From Lentinus brumalis (Eukaryota > Basidiomycota > Agaricomycetes > Polyporales > Polyporaceae): DNA of 64,000 nt. Where the stretch lies: assembly GCA_001792895.1 (NCBI GenBank), contig MARA01000047.1, positions 62,001 through 126,000 of the forward strand, read 5' to 3'. A model generated the notes under the pieces. The model had not been told where the DNA came from and searched no databases. It saw only the letters and a program-made list of their open reading frames with translations. Below are positions 11,460 through 24,351 of this stretch, one piece after another (position 1 is the stretch's first letter; every line of letters starts with the position of its first letter). The translations under genes and the position numbers were made by a program.

Positions 11460-14400
11460 CTTCCCATGGACCGGTGAGGTTGAGTTGAGCAGTGAGCGTT
11501 GGATCGTGGGTGGTTGTACTAGCGTCGTGTCCACTTACGCCGAGGGTCTGTAGCATATGCGAGAGAGCGTCAAGACGTCGAAGCTTCGCTTGAGCGTGAG
11601 CGTCGTGCGGACGTACTGCCCGTCGCACACTGCAGAGGAAGTATATGTCGAGATAGAGCGGTCAATGAGTACTTGATCGTCAACAGCAACAGTATGTCAA
11701 CATAGTGGAGATGCTGAGACTCGTACAAGTACGCTGTGGCAGGGCCGATGAGGAGGAGACGCGGTGAAAATTTTCTGGGCGAGTTTACATATGTCTGAAG
11801 ATCCGACACGTATTCCAGGAACAGATCTAGAGCCGCAGGATGGTGTATACGTGCAGATGTGAGTAGTAGGATATATGATGGCGGAAGCAGGATTGAGGAA
11901 GTGCCGCACCAGAGAAGATCACAGGGGAGCGGGGATGACGGTAGAGGTAACCACGACGGTGGACGCAGATGAGCTTCTCGTGCTTCTCGTTCGTGCGGCC
12001 GGTAGCAGGAAAGCTGTTCCCTGAAGGAGACCAGAGACGAAGAGGGGACCTTCTGACGCACGCGGGGAGGCTTCTGCGCTGAGATGACGGGTTCGTGGGC
12101 TGTTGCTATAAGGAGCGAGCTCTCCAGCGCGGACACACAGCGCAGCGGCCACGAGAGGCAGCCCGCAGCGAGCACAGACCAGAACGCGACGGTGAGCGAG
12201 CAGAGGCGGAGACGAGAGACATCCGGGAAAGGCGGGTGGCCAATCGAAGCCATCCGGGGAGAGTTGCCATATATGGACAGGCGGGGTAAGTGACGGAATG
12301 ACTCGCCGCTCTTGTCTCCAGTCCTCGTCCACCAACTCATCGTCTGTCTCTGCTGGCCTGCATTCGCTTGTACGGCCGCCGCTCCTGACTCTGTCTGTGC
12401 ACCCTCGACCGCCCGGTTCCGCTACGAGACTGTTAATGCCCCCACGCACAAAGCGCCATGCTATCAACCCCCGCCGCCATCATTCCGCCGCCCACCCCGC
12501 GCAGTACCACGACGACGAGCCCTCGCCCGCCGCCCCGGACCTCCTCTCCTTTGAGCCCCACCTCGACGCCCCGCCCGGAGCGGCGTACGGCGCGATGACC
12601 CCCGCCGTCTTCGACCCCGACCCACCCCCTTCCGACCCCGAGCTCGGCCGCGCGACGACTGTAATTCGCGATAGCCACCCCGACGCGCAGCCAGTCGAGT
12701 ATGCGAAGGACGTGTACGACCTGGACTCGGACATCGACGACGGCGGCCCTATCTCGCCCTCCACCTCGCCCCCCGCCCCCTCCTCCTTCGCTATCGCCCA
12801 CATCCCGCGCTCGGGTCTCGCCCAGCTGGCCGTCGCGGAGGACACCACGTCGGACGAGTCGTCGCTCAGCAGAAGTATCGGCCATACGAGGTCTCCGGTC
12901 TTAGCCCGGTAAGTCTCCTTCCTGCCTATCGTCCTTCCCCCTTTGTTCCCCTTCTTCATTTCGTTCTTGACGTGCGTTCGTGACGTCGCGCGCACGTTCG
13001 CCCTGGATAGGACTGTGCGTTTCAGTGCATGATATGTCTTTCATCGTCTTCCGCGCGCTCTCCTACTCTCTCGATGTCGCTGGCCCATCCCCATCTTATC
13101 TCTATGAGTGGGATGGCGGCGTCGGGTAGCGAGCGTGTAGCATCTGAGCGCGGCACAAGCCAAGTCTCGGGAGAGGCAAGGCGCGCCGTTGTGCTCCATG
13201 TGTGTCGCCAGCATCCGGCTGTTGCACGCAGTAGTATGTCGCGAGAAACGCGCGCTGTCCGTTGCTGCTTGTCCTCTCTTGGTGTATGGATGACGCGTAG
13301 ATCCTACCGTCCGCAACCGCCTCTAGGGAATGTGGTCCACATAGTATACGCTTATCACCTCGCGGTGGTAGCCTAAGTGGCTCATACGGGCGGTACGCTC
13401 AGTGATAGTGGCAAGAGTTACCGTTGCGGATGCTCGGGCGATGTCCGCGCCGTTCGCTCCCTTGGCAGAGGAGCGGAAGGCGGGCAGCCCTTGCTTTGCA
13501 CGAAGGCGTGTTCGCAGCCCGCAGATGGCATCGACAACGGCTGGGGAGTATCGTACGGGTGACAGTGTAAGGAACCGGGTCGCTCGAGCGGTGCACGGGA
13601 AGACGACGCTGGCAGGGCGCGCCTGTATGAGCTGGTCTCTCTTGCCATAGATGTGCTTAGCACGTCCTGTCTTGTGCTCAGTGCTCCCCGTTCGCTGTTC
13701 CGGTGTATGTCAGAGGCCGGCATCATGCTGCTGTTAGATGAGACTTGCACGAGCAGAGCGACTGGCTTGCGATGGACTTGTTCGTGATGCCTCGCACGGT
13801 GCACCTGCCTCTGAGCGCGGATTTGCTGTCTCCAGGAATTGCGGGCGACGAGGCGACGTGCCCGAACGGGAGTCTTGGGCGGCACTTCGCGCTGTCGTGC
13901 AGGTCGGCGGCCTCAGCTGGTCTTACGCGCGTTCATTGAGTTGCTCATGCACTCTGGCTGTTCTACGGTGTTTGACGCTGCTGAGCAACCGTGCTGCGAT
14001 GGAGATGACACACGCTTCGTGGGCTGGGTTGCTATTGCGCGTGTTGACTCACTTTGCACTCGCGTGGTGCCTCGTGCCGCGTAACTGGTGCTTCATGGAC
14101 GGGATGATAATCCTCGAGTCTGTGCGGCCGCCCGGTCTACGGATGTGTGCGAGGGGTGTCTACAGTTGCACATGACGAGACTCGGCCGGCCAGGACGCGC
14201 TTTGCAGTTCGACGTCGTGCGACGCGCGGGTGTGTGGATGTGCTCAGGATCGGGTCGTGCTGAGGCTCCCCAATGACCATATATTCAGCGTCTTGTGTTC
14301 GAGCAGGACGGGCAGCAGACACACGATGCTGGCGGGGCGCATGTGCGGCTCAGGACCGGGCCGTCGCTGTGCTGTCTGCATTCGCTTTCAACCCAGGGTG

Positions 14401-15745
14401 CGGTCGCGTCGAGCACGTCTCTTGTGCAGCCCGTCACTGTTCTGTTTTCGGGAGCGGGCCGTCGTGCCGTCCAAGTACTCGCTTTCGCTTCCGTGTGCGG
14501 TCGCATCCAACTCGTTTTGTTTTGCGCAGCTCGGTCGCTTCAGATGCTTCCTTACACAGAGGAGATGGACTGGGCGACCCCGAGAGCGGCTGCTTGCTTG
14601 CTCGCACGTGGTTGTGACCTGTGAGAGCGGCCGTACAGATCTGCGACTCGAACGCTTCGATTTTCGCATACACGATAGCATATACGCCTCGTTGTGGTCG
14701 GGGTGACTCGTTCGGTGTGGTCGCACCCTGCACGCGGGGCCAGTGTGCTCATCTCAGGCTTCGATATCCACATACACCCCCTCGTGGTTGCGATCGGGGC
14801 CATGTTTGATGACTCGCGTCGCTCGAGGCTTTGTGCGACGGCGGGACCGGTGCGGTGTGCGCTGCTGTGACTTGGACCGTGCGGGTTCTCGTCGTTGTAG
14901 TGGTGTTTCGCGACTTGTGTCTGCCGTCGTCTCGTCTCTTGTCTGCGCTTTGTCTTGTGTTCTGTACGTGATGCGTGAGCTGCTCCGTTCGTCCAGTGCC
15001 TCCCATCCGCGGCGATCACAGTGCTGTGTCTTCGCCTCGCTTGGGAGAAAGCTATCAGGCTTTTTTCTTTCATCTCCGTTGGGTCTGTGCTAGTCGATCC
15101 GCACGGGTATTGCATGCTCCTTGCCTCCTTGCCGTTTACGTCCCCCGTCTTTGGTGTCCTCGATGACTTACACGGCTCTCTCACAGGGAACCGACGACGC
15201 TCGAGACGTTCTCGCGCACGATCCGCAACTACGTTCCCTCGTCCATCCCCATACCGACCGCTGCGCCGACTCCGCCCCGTGTATCGCGGCCCGTTTCGTT
15301 CGGGAGCTTCTTGACGCCGTCGACGCACACCACGTCTCCGCCAGCTCGCGAACGCAATTTGGAGTGGAAGCGGCGCGGGAGCGAGACGTCGTCGCAGTCC
15401 GAGCGCGGCTCCGGGCCCGGGGCTGGCGAGATGCCGGTGTTCAGCTTGGACGACGACATCCCGAGGACGGGCCGCGGGAGCACGAGCGGCGGGTCACGCG
15501 GTACCCCGGCGTCGGAGACACGGAGGAGGTGCTTTGGGCGGGGTGGGACGTCCTCGCGGACGCGGAGGTCAAGTCCAGGTACGCCTTACAGCACGGTGCC
15601 GAGGATTGTCCTGTGTGCTGATAGTCACGTAGGTCTGTTCTGATGCTCGGGTACCCGCGCGGGCTGCAGATCTGGGACTGCTCGAACCTGGGCTCGGTGT
15701 CGGAGCTCTTGAACTTGACGGGCGTGCAGTGCGGCGAGTCGAGTG
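11460..15745 (+). repeat. older, diverged duplicate (copy A) of the 5' part of the BCAS3-type gene
   Basis: This segment resembles 23.4-28.07 kb and 35.7-40.4 kb. It carries the same upstream region, CArG element, exons 1-3 and the 3' half of intron 1. Up to 14,791 it differs from the other copies by many substitutions and small indels, and most of the 5' half of intron 1 is not alignable by eye. Homology ends inside exon 3 near 15,745, where the complete gene continues but this copy runs into unrelated sequence. The pattern indicates a segmental duplication much older than the 12.3-kb tandem duplication. Edges are approximate. Confidence 0.75.
12267..12276 (+). promoter_or_regulatory. CArG-box-like element upstream of BCAS3 copy A
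   Basis: CCATATATGG is a perfect CC(A/T)6GG palindrome, the class of site bound by MADS-box factors such as Mcm1/SRF. It also contains a TATATA core. It lies 160 bp upstream of the chosen ATG and is preserved in all three copies of this promoter, including the diverged copy A. Whether it acts as a MADS-factor site or as a TATA box cannot be told from sequence. Confidence 0.45.
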
Positions 15746-15957
15746 CGGGGAAGGCTCATGTAGTAGCACAGCAATATATTTCGTCTCGGCTCTGCGCGCG
15801 GCGGCGAGTAGCCTCGTGGTGTGGCTACGTGCTCGGATCGGGCGAAGCACGCACGGAGCCAAACTGGGCACGCGCACAGACTCTCCAGAGCGAGAAGGCG
15901 TGTGTTGCAGCACATTCCGGGTGTATATTGCGGGGTGGAGGTCGCGAACTCATATAA
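12436..15957 (+). pseudogene. BCAS3-type WD40 protein, 5' part only (copy A), truncated
   Basis: Exons are 12436-12908, 15187-15578 and 15633-about 15745, after which the reading frame continues in unrelated sequence to a stop at 15957. The start was chosen at MPPRTKR, which all copies share. Exon 1 encodes an acidic, Pro/Ser-rich disordered N-terminus. Exon 2 begins EPTTLETFSRTIRNY, and exon 3 opens the beta-propeller (LGYPRGLQIWD). Exon 1 is in frame here. Exon 2 has three C bases at 15470-15472 where the other copies have four, which shifts the frame. The propeller and the C-terminal BCAS3 domain are missing. Intron 1 is 2,278 bp, very long for a basidiomycete. It is probably non-functional or a chimeric transcript. 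Confidence 0.7.
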
Positions 15958-16413
15958 TAGAATGTCCTGTGCTTGCTATTCGACGGCGTATGGGAGGGTC
16001 TGGGATCGACATGTCTTACTCGACAAATGGCTGGGAGTACTGGACTCTAGGTACATGCGCTGCTCACGATCTATGGCAAGGCTCCCCGGGGCGTGGAGGG
16101 CAGGAGGGGGCTCGAGAGGAGGGGTTGAGGAGGGGGACGGGGACATGGACGAGCGCACTGCAGGTCTGTCCTGGGAGTTCCGGCTTGAGGCGAAGAACCG
16201 TCCGCCATGGCGCTCTCCCGGAGCGTCGATGCGCTGTCGTCCTGACGCGATTTAGCCGCAGGAACGGGAACGGTACGCCGCTGCATTCATTTTGCTTATT
16301 TCTGTGCTTCGAACTGATCTCATTGCATTACAGCAGAGCAGTACACTAAGCCACTTCGAGGAAGAACGCTGCGCTGCACAGCATCTGCGCTCTCGTCTCT
16401 ACCACCACGACCA

Positions 16414-17280
16414 CTAAATACATGCCAGAAGACTACGCCCGCCGTTCGCCGCCAACGCCTGCGAGCTCGCAAACCACGGCTCATCGCACGACAGGTCGAT
16501 CTCATCCTCCAGACCCTCACTCTCCGGCACCGGGTAGTACCGGTCGATGCGGTCGTGCGTCGGGATGGCCTCCAGCGCCGCCTCGCCGCTTGGCGTTTTC
16601 CGGGAGGGAACGAGGAACGGCGCAGTCTTGATGCCCGCCCTGCTGCCGTGTCGGCGACGCTTGCGCTCCCTCTTCAAGTCGCAGCGCTGCATACGAGCAA
16701 CCGCGTCCGGGTTCGGCCGCGCGTCGATTGGAAGAAAGAAGCAGTGCGTGAGGCCCGTAGCCCGGAGCACAAGCTCCGTGGGAGCGTCGGGAGACGGCGG
16801 CGGAGGAGGGCGGGAGATGTTCGAGGAGTCCGACGGCTTCTCGTCGACCCACCTGCCCGGGAAGATGCGGCGCACCTGTTTGCGCTCCGCGGCACGGACG
16901 TCCTCCGCCGTCGCCTCCGCAAACGCGATCTCCCCGCTCGCCCACATCTCCGTCAGCTCCTCCAGCTTCCGGATCCCGCCTCGGATGTCGCACGGGTGCG
17001 CGAAGATCTCCGTCGCCGGGAACCCGACGACCTTGAAGCCGGCCGCAACCATCCGCATGTACGTCTTCTTCGTCCAGCCGATACGCACTGACCGACCGTT
17101 TGCACGAGCGGCTTTGCAGTCGTGTCAGCATGCAGTCCGAGCTCTAGATGCGAAGCGGTGCTCACCCAGTGCACATTCGACGGCCGCGACCATCGCATAT
17201 CGAGCCTTCCTCGTCTGCTCGTTCTTCGGCCTCTTTGGGACGGTCAGACGAACCTCCTGGAAGATATCTTGAGGCAGCAT
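16414..17280 (-). CDS. hypothetical protein, 262 aa, two exons (unit 1 copy)
   Basis: The exons are 17280-17166 and 17087-16414, joined by a 78-bp intron with a GTGAGC donor and a GTCAG acceptor. The total of 789 bases is in frame, with a TAG stop. The start was chosen at MLPQDIFQEVRLTVP because upstream sequence is not open in this frame. The N-terminal 110 residues are well ordered, with a motif around GFKVVGFPATEIFAHP and a following acidic helix. The middle is Pro/Ser-rich, a basic patch lies near residue 195, and the C-terminus is acidic. Codon use is GC-ending as in the other real genes. I do not recognise the family. Single-strand DNA-binding or nuclear roles suggested by the basic patch would be guesswork. 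An identical copy lies 12,324 bp downstream. Confidence 0.75.
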
Positions 17281-18220
17281 GGGAGGCGGAGTGCGTGCTG
17301 GGAGAGGACGGACGAATGGGAGAGGAACGGCGTGAAGGTAAGAGGATGGGAGGGCGAGGGCGAGGGCATGAGAGGGCGTGAGCGGCCAGAGTTGCAGTAA
17401 TCAAGTCAGAGCACAGCAGGTAAGCGGTGTTCTTCGCTTCACGGACGTGGTAACAACATTTGCAGGGTCTCCGAGCGGCTCGTGTACACCGGAGGCGAAA
17501 GCAAGCATGCCAGAGCATGTACGGGCCACGGCGCTCTCCAATCCGGACTCGGTACATTCTGGCGAGCGTTCGTACCTCCGAGGTGTCCGACGCTGTCTCT
17601 GTGCGGCTAGACGTCACCTGAACAGTCTCTCCCAGTGTCCTTGCCGCCAGCCTCACCAGCACTCTCCAGCCATGGACGCGGACTGCCGTCTCGATTAACG
17701 GACTGGACAGACTCGCCGCTCGATGATCCGGTGAGAGCGACATATCCAAGGGCGGCGGGGATATGACCCCCTCCAATGTCGTAAGGACTTCACTCTCTGG
17801 TTCCGAGCACGCTACGCGGCTCGCTCTCGCCGTCGGGACATGGACGCTTCAAGTTGCAGGCGGCAGCCATTCGTTTCGATGCAGCCACACTGTCTGGTAC
17901 GTAGTATGCTCTCACTTGTCGCCGCTCCGCCGCATCGGTCCGAGATCTCATATCCCGAGAGCTGTTTATCTATCCTCAAGGCTACCGAATACAGATTCCG
18001 GGAATGCAGTCTCTGCGGTCACCGGCACGTCTGGAGCCCCGTCCAAGGAGCAAGTCTCGTTACCCACTCATATCGTTTCTGCACGGCTAGGGCTCCTCTG
18101 GAGACACGCAGTCATGCGCAGCGCACCCAGTGTGCGTTTTGTATTAGCTCCAAGGTTGCCCCGACGGTACGCATTGCACAGGACCTGATGTATAATGAGC
18201 TGCCTGATAGGTCACCGTGG

Positions 18221-18330
18221 GCAGTACTTCAGGTGACGTTTTTCGGTTGGCACGTCGCGCATGCCGTCTTCTCAAACGGACTGTGATCGAGGCCACCATT
18301 CCTCGGCTTACCGACGTGTCTCGAGCTGTA
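18221..18330 (+). repeat. diverged direct repeat, first copy (unit 1)
   Basis: This stretch and 18,860-18,982 share an ordered series of motifs: CAGTAC, GGTGAC, TTCGGT, CACGT, AAACGGAC, GAGGCCACCATTC, TCGGCTT and a final CTCGA...GTA. Spacing is slightly different and there are about 30% mismatches by eye. No coding sense is apparent. It could be two copies of a short dispersed element. Confidence 0.6.
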
Positions 18331-18859
18331 CAAACGCACGGACATGCTCTAAAATCGATCGTGTTGCGCAGCGTATAATGTGTCTCTGAGCAGCGCACTG
18401 CCGCCGCACACCCTCGCTGCCATTTGGAGTCTGAACAGACCGGACAGCGACCGCATACTTTGGCGGCGTAGGGACAGGGTTTGCGGCCCCAATGTGTCGC
18501 CTCGCACCCGACAGGGCTTCCGTGCAAGCTAAGCGGTCGGGCTGACGTCGCGGCATACTACCTAGTGCAGAGAATCGTAGATTCCATGCTGTCGAAACAG
18601 TCTGAGAACTGACAATATACTTCCTTCTCAAGGCAATCGTCGATTGCTCCCGGGCAACGTGCGGATCACCCAGAGGCCGACTCAAATGGAGGTCCTATCT
18701 CAGTTTTCTGACAGTGTATCTATCAACTCCGTATGATACAAGAAACCTTGCTCGACACTCTGTATGGTACTTCCTCTCATAGGAAGCTTTGGAACACCTC
18801 CCGGAAGCCCGAAGGTGCAGAACCCGATTGACAATCGGCCACCCAAAGTGTCGCCGAGG

Positions 18860-18982
18860 TCAGTACCTCGGGTGACATTCTTCGGTCTTCACGTAACACA
18901 TCAGAGTTTCGTCTGACGCGCACGCAAACGGACGGTGGCTGAGGCCACCATTCTTCGGCTTGTCATCGTGCCTCGAACCGTA
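18860..18982 (+). repeat. diverged direct repeat, second copy (unit 1)
   Basis: Partner of 18,221-18,330, about 640 bp downstream in the same orientation. The best conserved block is GAGGCCACCATTCTTCGGCTT against GAGGCCACCATTCCTCGGCTT, at the right-hand end of each copy. Both copies reappear in tandem unit 2 at 30,545-30,654 and 31,184-31,306. Confidence 0.6.
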
Positions 18983-21900
18983 TCAAGCTCGAGAGCCCGT
19001 GCCCTCGACGCGGAGGGATCAATATGTAACTGGAACGTATGGATTGCGATGCACTCGCAACTTCGCCGTACTAGCAGGGCTATCCAGGTTGCTGGCCGGC
19101 AGCGTCGCTGACCAGATTGCGGCGAGTCTAAGCCGTCGTACTAATATCCAAGCCTGGTCTTCATGCCCACATTCCTTCCTGTCTGCACAGCCAGAGTACT
19201 CCGAACACTGACGGCCGCTCTCTTCATTAGGCGACTGCTTAGTTTACGCGACGATGCAGCCCTCCCGGAAGATTCACACGTCCATTCAAGCGAGAGGGTT
19301 TCATGCGGCGCATGCCAGTGACTGAGGATGTGTTCTTGTGGGATCGGAACCTGGAATGTACGTACTAGTTCCCTCTCATTGTTGACCCCCAGCCCCATCC
19401 TAGCACGTTGCACGACACTCAGCCTTGCGAGCTTGCATGTATCTCCAGCTGCAATCAGTCGTCGCAGCTCAACTTTGAGCACAATATTTTTCGGATTGGC
19501 ATGAGCTCACAGGAAGTTGCTGGGAAGTGCGAGACCAAGTGTCCACCCGGCGAACATGTCTGCAGCGACACCCAATTCCGGGCCGCATCGAATAACCTGA
19601 CAGCAACAGAACCTCATGAACCTTCTTCCTGCACGGCGCATATTGCCGCGTTCCGGGAAAGCATACTTAATCGGATCAAGGTGAGCATCCCATGGGCTTC
19701 CATAACCCGTCGTATGAATGGAGATCTCTTACCACATGCAGAGGATCCTGCCCTGCAGACTGGGACACTGGAAACTGGCCGGCCGATGTTCAGCCACTGA
19801 CAGACCTCCTATGATTATCTGGTACGTGTTCTGCACTTGAGCATAGTTTGCCTCAAACTGAGCTGACCGCTTTCAGCCACCATGGGACTGAACATCGCGC
19901 AATATTTTCGCGGTTGCGCAGGCAGATCTATGTATTTTCACGGCTCGCGGTCAGGCTACCGCTTCAAGCTGCTCTCCCGGCGGCCGGTAGTCGTGTCCTC
20001 CTGGTATGTAAGACTTACACTGTTCGGCTCTGTGTCTGCCTTTCCAGGAATCCTAGGTACGGCCTTCTGATCTCTGCAGGGTCCGAGTCGGCGTCCCGAC
20101 AAGCTTGGAGACTCCGTCTGCAACATTTATCTGTCTGGGAAGCTCCGAGCCATCGCTGGGGAGCTACAGACTGCGTCGTCCCCTCGGAATACTGTAGCTA
20201 TCGGACGTGAGATGTCCTTGTATATTAGCACAATTCTGAGTGAATAAATAACAGGAATGGCTGCACAGATGTGTGCGCTGCAACTCTCTGAGTCAGTGGC
20301 ATAGATTGGCACACCGCGACGAGAGATATTCACAATGCTTCTTCCATAGCCCGCCGCTCGGTTCCTGCAATGCCGCTGGCTGTCCGGCATCATGGGTGTC
20401 CCACGAAAATATTAGCCGGCGATCCCTTGAACCTTGTCTCTCAATAGAGCATGAAGTGGCCGACTCGAACTCAAATGTTCATGCATGCGGTGGCTCAACT
20501 CGCAACACCTGGATGCGGAGTCTGCATTTATCCCGCTGAGCGGTATGTGTGTGCACTGGCATACCAGTGTCCGACATCCAGACATCCGAGCCACAGCACG
20601 CGCACGGGGTGCAGTACTTGCTAGTGCCCGACCACGACGCACCGCGCACCGGGCCCAGCTCGGCTTTGCTCTCGCACGACCTATCTTCGGATTCATGTTG
20701 CCCACCATCCGAGCTCAAGCTCTCAAGATCTGGAGCGTTCCTCGGCCGAGGTTCCCACAGCTACTTACCCGCGACGCCACACTCAGAATACTGAATGCTG
20801 AACATCCGACGCCCGCGTTCGGGACTCCCGAGCTTCCCAGGACCCCAACATGAAGCTGGTTGCACGCAGCATGCATGCTGGACTCGACGGGGCGACTGCC
20901 CGAGGTGCCCGAAACCGAGTATGAACACGGTATCTACTACTGACTAACATTCACCGATGTGAGCAGACTCGACAGGTCGCAGAATAGACCACATGGAGTC
21001 GAGAAGCTTGAAGCACGCCGCACAACACGTTACACACAACACACACCGCACTCGAAGTGCATTCTGATAGCGAGAGAGAAATCAATCATAAAATTCGAGC
21101 TACCGTGCGTACGAACAACCGAGTCCAAGTCCGCCATGGCCGCTCCCGAACCCGCGACAGCAAGCCCTCCTCGTCCCTTCATTCAGGCACTCAGCCCAAA
21201 CGCGCTCGTATGTCATGCACGGCTGGAGTCGCCGTCGACGCATCGAGGAGCGACCATTCCTCCTCGTCGTGCATGTAGTACGTACCAAGTACCGAGCTCG
21301 GAATCACCCGTGCTGCCCGGGAGTCGAGATTCGAGAATCAAGACCCCGAGAATCTAGACCCGAACGCATGCAGCACCGAACATGCCCCGGTGACGGCCGT
21401 CCGGGCGCGGGGGAGTATAAGCAGGCAGAGCAAGCGGACGCCCACACGTTTCCGCCCACATCTCCCCACCAGCACGCCCGTGAGTACCGCCTCGTCCCGC
21501 TTCGTCGTGCGTCGTTCTCGCTGACCGCTGACCGCTCTGGCAGGCTTCAAGCTCGGGCGGCGTCGGCGTCGGGCGCGGAGTATCCGGTACGCACCGATAT
21601 TCGTTCGCTGTGCAAACAGGCGGTGCTGATATCCACACGCGTTGCAGCTGGTGTGCTCTGCGCCATTCGGTGTAGGTGAGGGGCGTCGTGCGAGTCCTTG
21701 CGGTTGCGGAGCGAGTTTGCTGACGTCTGTGTGCCAGCGCGTGGGTATGGCGATCGAGAGATGTACTAGCACGGTCGATGGAGGGCGGGCGGGGTGCGTG
21801 CAGTGCGGAGTCGCGGGCAGGATCGTCGCAGTAGCTGTAGCGCAACGGCGCGGCCGACGGAGGGCAATGTACTGGATTGCAATGTAGACTGACCGGTGCT

Positions 21901-24181
21901 CGAGGGTTGGAGACGGACGCGAGTGCCGTCGTCGTCGAAGGTGGTACGTCTTGCTTCTGTCACGTCTGAACGTGTACTCACCGGCGCTGTCTTCTAGAGC
22001 ACCGCGGCGGGGCGTGAACACCCGGGTCATCGCGCGTGGGGTGCGGTGTCGTTAGAGGTACGCAGCGTGCATGCTTCCGTCCGGCGGGGTCGAAGCACTC
22101 ACATGGTTTCCGCAGACTGTCCGAGTCGTCCATCGCCGCACGCGTCCGTGGAGGTGAGCGCCGTCTCCCGGCTTCGCAGCGATGAGATAGAACACTCATG
22201 AGAGCGGATAGCACGTCACGGGAGGCGCGGACCCTGCAGAGTCTGCACGGACGAGACGACGGCCCCTCCTCCTCGCTTGTCGACATCTCGCAGTCGGAGC
22301 TCGCCCAGGCCCTCTGCTGCTCTGCAGGACCATCTCTGACTTCGGAACGGCAGCGTCGTCCGATTCCCGTCCGAGTCGCGGCGCGTATGATGATGCACCA
22401 CGTAGTGTACACGATGAATAGTACTGGGCGGGTGCGATTCCTCGTCCGACCGTCGCCGCTCTTGACGGGACGCCTTGCTGTGTTGGAGGCCGGGCGGCCG
22501 CCTGGATACGCACGACTGACGAGTCGCGTGTGACGGTGAGATGTGGAGTCTGACGGCCAGCGGCTCGAGGAACGCTCGTTATAGTTCTGTCAGGCTGTCG
22601 GCTGTCCGGGAGAACGACGAGGATAGAGCGAGAGGTGCGAGTGTGCGCCCGGTCGGGGTCCGCGTACTGGAAACTGATGCAGATGACTGGGTGTGCTCAT
22701 GCTCAATGTATTGAGTACTGACGGCAGAGTGGCGAACGGCCGGTGACGGCGCGCCGCTCGAGACAGGCTGGGGGGAGCGGCTCCTCGAGAGTCGGGGGGG
22801 AGTGGTCAACGTTGGCGACGTCAATGGCCACCAGAGAGATGTATCGCTTGAAGGAGATTGCTGGACGAAGGTCTGGGCGTTCCGATGTCTGGTCTGGACC
22901 GGGAGGATTAGGCCTTGGGGCTCAGAAGAAAGCGAGCCGGTCTGTGGGCAGCGAGATGTAGAAGGCGACTTCGGGACGGATACTACGCAAGATGTAATAT
23001 GTACTGTGTGCTGTCGGCAAGATCGCGCGTGACCCGGAGACCGAGAGGCGCGCTGTGACGCCTGCGAGCACGCCTGCGAGCAGAACGGGCATCGGCGTGC
23101 GCGCGCTGCGATGCGAGCTGGACATGTGGCACTGAGACGTGGAGAGTAAATGGCGAGGGCTGTCGTTGTGCTCGAGGTGGATGGCGAATAGCGGAGCCTT
23201 GACTTGTCCGCCGGACGGCCTGAGATGCGTATATGAGCCCGAGTGTAGGGAGCAATTGTAATTTGTCGGGCAGCGCGTTCACGCAGGAGCTAGGAGGAGG
23301 GACTCACAGTTGATCGAGTGGTAGTAAGGAAGGCACGGGTCGCGTCGAGGATTGACGGCCTACTCCCGTCCATGTACATACCTTGGAAAGCCGATCTGAT
23401 GGCTATGCACCGGAGATGGTTCGTTCAGCTGAGCGGTGGACGTTGTACGTGGTATATGCGAGCGAGCGTCGAAGCCAGGAAGTCGAAGTGAGGGTACCTT
23501 TGCTTGAGTGCGAGCATCGTGCGGACGTACTAGCCGCCGCACACTGTAGAGGAAGTATCTTTCGAAATAGAGCGGTGATTTGATACTTGATCGTCAACAA
23601 CAGTAGTATGTCAGCAGATTGGAGATGCTGCGAGTCAAGCAGAGAGGTTGTAGCAGGGACGAGGAGGAGGACGCGGGAAAATCTTTCTGGGCAGGTTTGT
23701 ATAGGTCTGGAGATACCATACAAATCCCAAGTACTCAAAGAATAGCATATCTAGAGCCGGAGCATGGTGTATCTATGCAGATGTGCAGTAGCATAATATA
23801 TGATGGCGGGAGCAGGATTGAGGAAGTGCCGCACCAGAGAAGATCACGGGGAGCGGAGATGACGGTAGAGGTAACGGTGACGATGGACGCAGATGAGCTT
23901 CTCGTGCTTCTCGTTCGTGCGGCCAGTAGCAGGAAAGATGTTCCCTGAAGGAGGCCAGAGACGAAGCGGGCACGCGGGGAGGCTTCTGCGCTGAGATGAG
24001 CGCGTTCGTGGGCTGTTGCCATAAGGAGCGAGCTCTCCAGCGCGGAGACACAGCGCAGCGGTCACGAGAGGCAGCCCGCAGCGAGCACAGACCAGAACGC
24101 GACAGTGAGCGAGGAGAGGCGGAGACGAGAGACAGTCCGAGAAAGGCGGGTTGGCCAATCGAAGCAATCCGGGGAGAGTTG

Positions 24182-24191
24182 CCATATATGG
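24182..24191 (+). promoter_or_regulatory. CArG-box-like element upstream of BCAS3 copy 2
   Basis: The same CCATATATGG palindrome found upstream of the other copies, here 161 bp before the ATG at 24352. The flanking GGACAGGCGGGGTAAGTG is also conserved. Confidence 0.45.
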
Positions 24192-24351
24192 ACAGGCGGG
24201 GTAAGTGACGGAATGACTCGCCGCTCTTGTCTCCAGTCCTCGTCCACCAACGCATCCTCTGTCACTGCTGGCCTGCATTCGCTTGTACGGCCGCCGCCCC
24301 TGACTCTGTCTGTGCACCCTCGACCGCCCCGGGACCGCTACGAGCCTGTTA

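Larger units (their letters stand above)
17281..23400. other. unassigned 6-kb segment of tandem unit 1
   Basis: No gene is supported. A chain of GT-AG-compatible pieces at 19,408-20,055 (plus) can be joined into a peptide of about 165 residues. Its codon use is unlike the real genes and it matches nothing I know. A minus-strand piece starting near 22,300 (MSTSEEEGPSSRPCRLC) has a GTGAGT donor and could be a gene start, but no continuous product follows. A diverged direct repeat lies at 18,221-18,330 and 18,860-18,982. The segment may be eroded transposon or intergenic DNA. Confidence 0.35.

Noticed and set aside
11570..12340. 256-codon minus-strand frame upstream of BCAS3 copy A
   Set aside because: The homologous stretches in the other two copies break this frame, and it overlaps the conserved promoter region.
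19408..20055. possible three- or four-exon plus-strand gene with GT-AG introns in the tandem unit
   Set aside because: Introns fit, but codon use is unlike the real genes, there is no recognisable domain, and the last junction gives an immediate stop. The evidence is too weak to call.
23619..23948. 109-codon plus-strand frame upstream of BCAS3 copies 2 and 3 ending DADELLVLLVRAA
   Set aside because: Copy A keeps the last 30 codons but has an in-frame stop and indels upstream, so the frame is not conserved as a gene.
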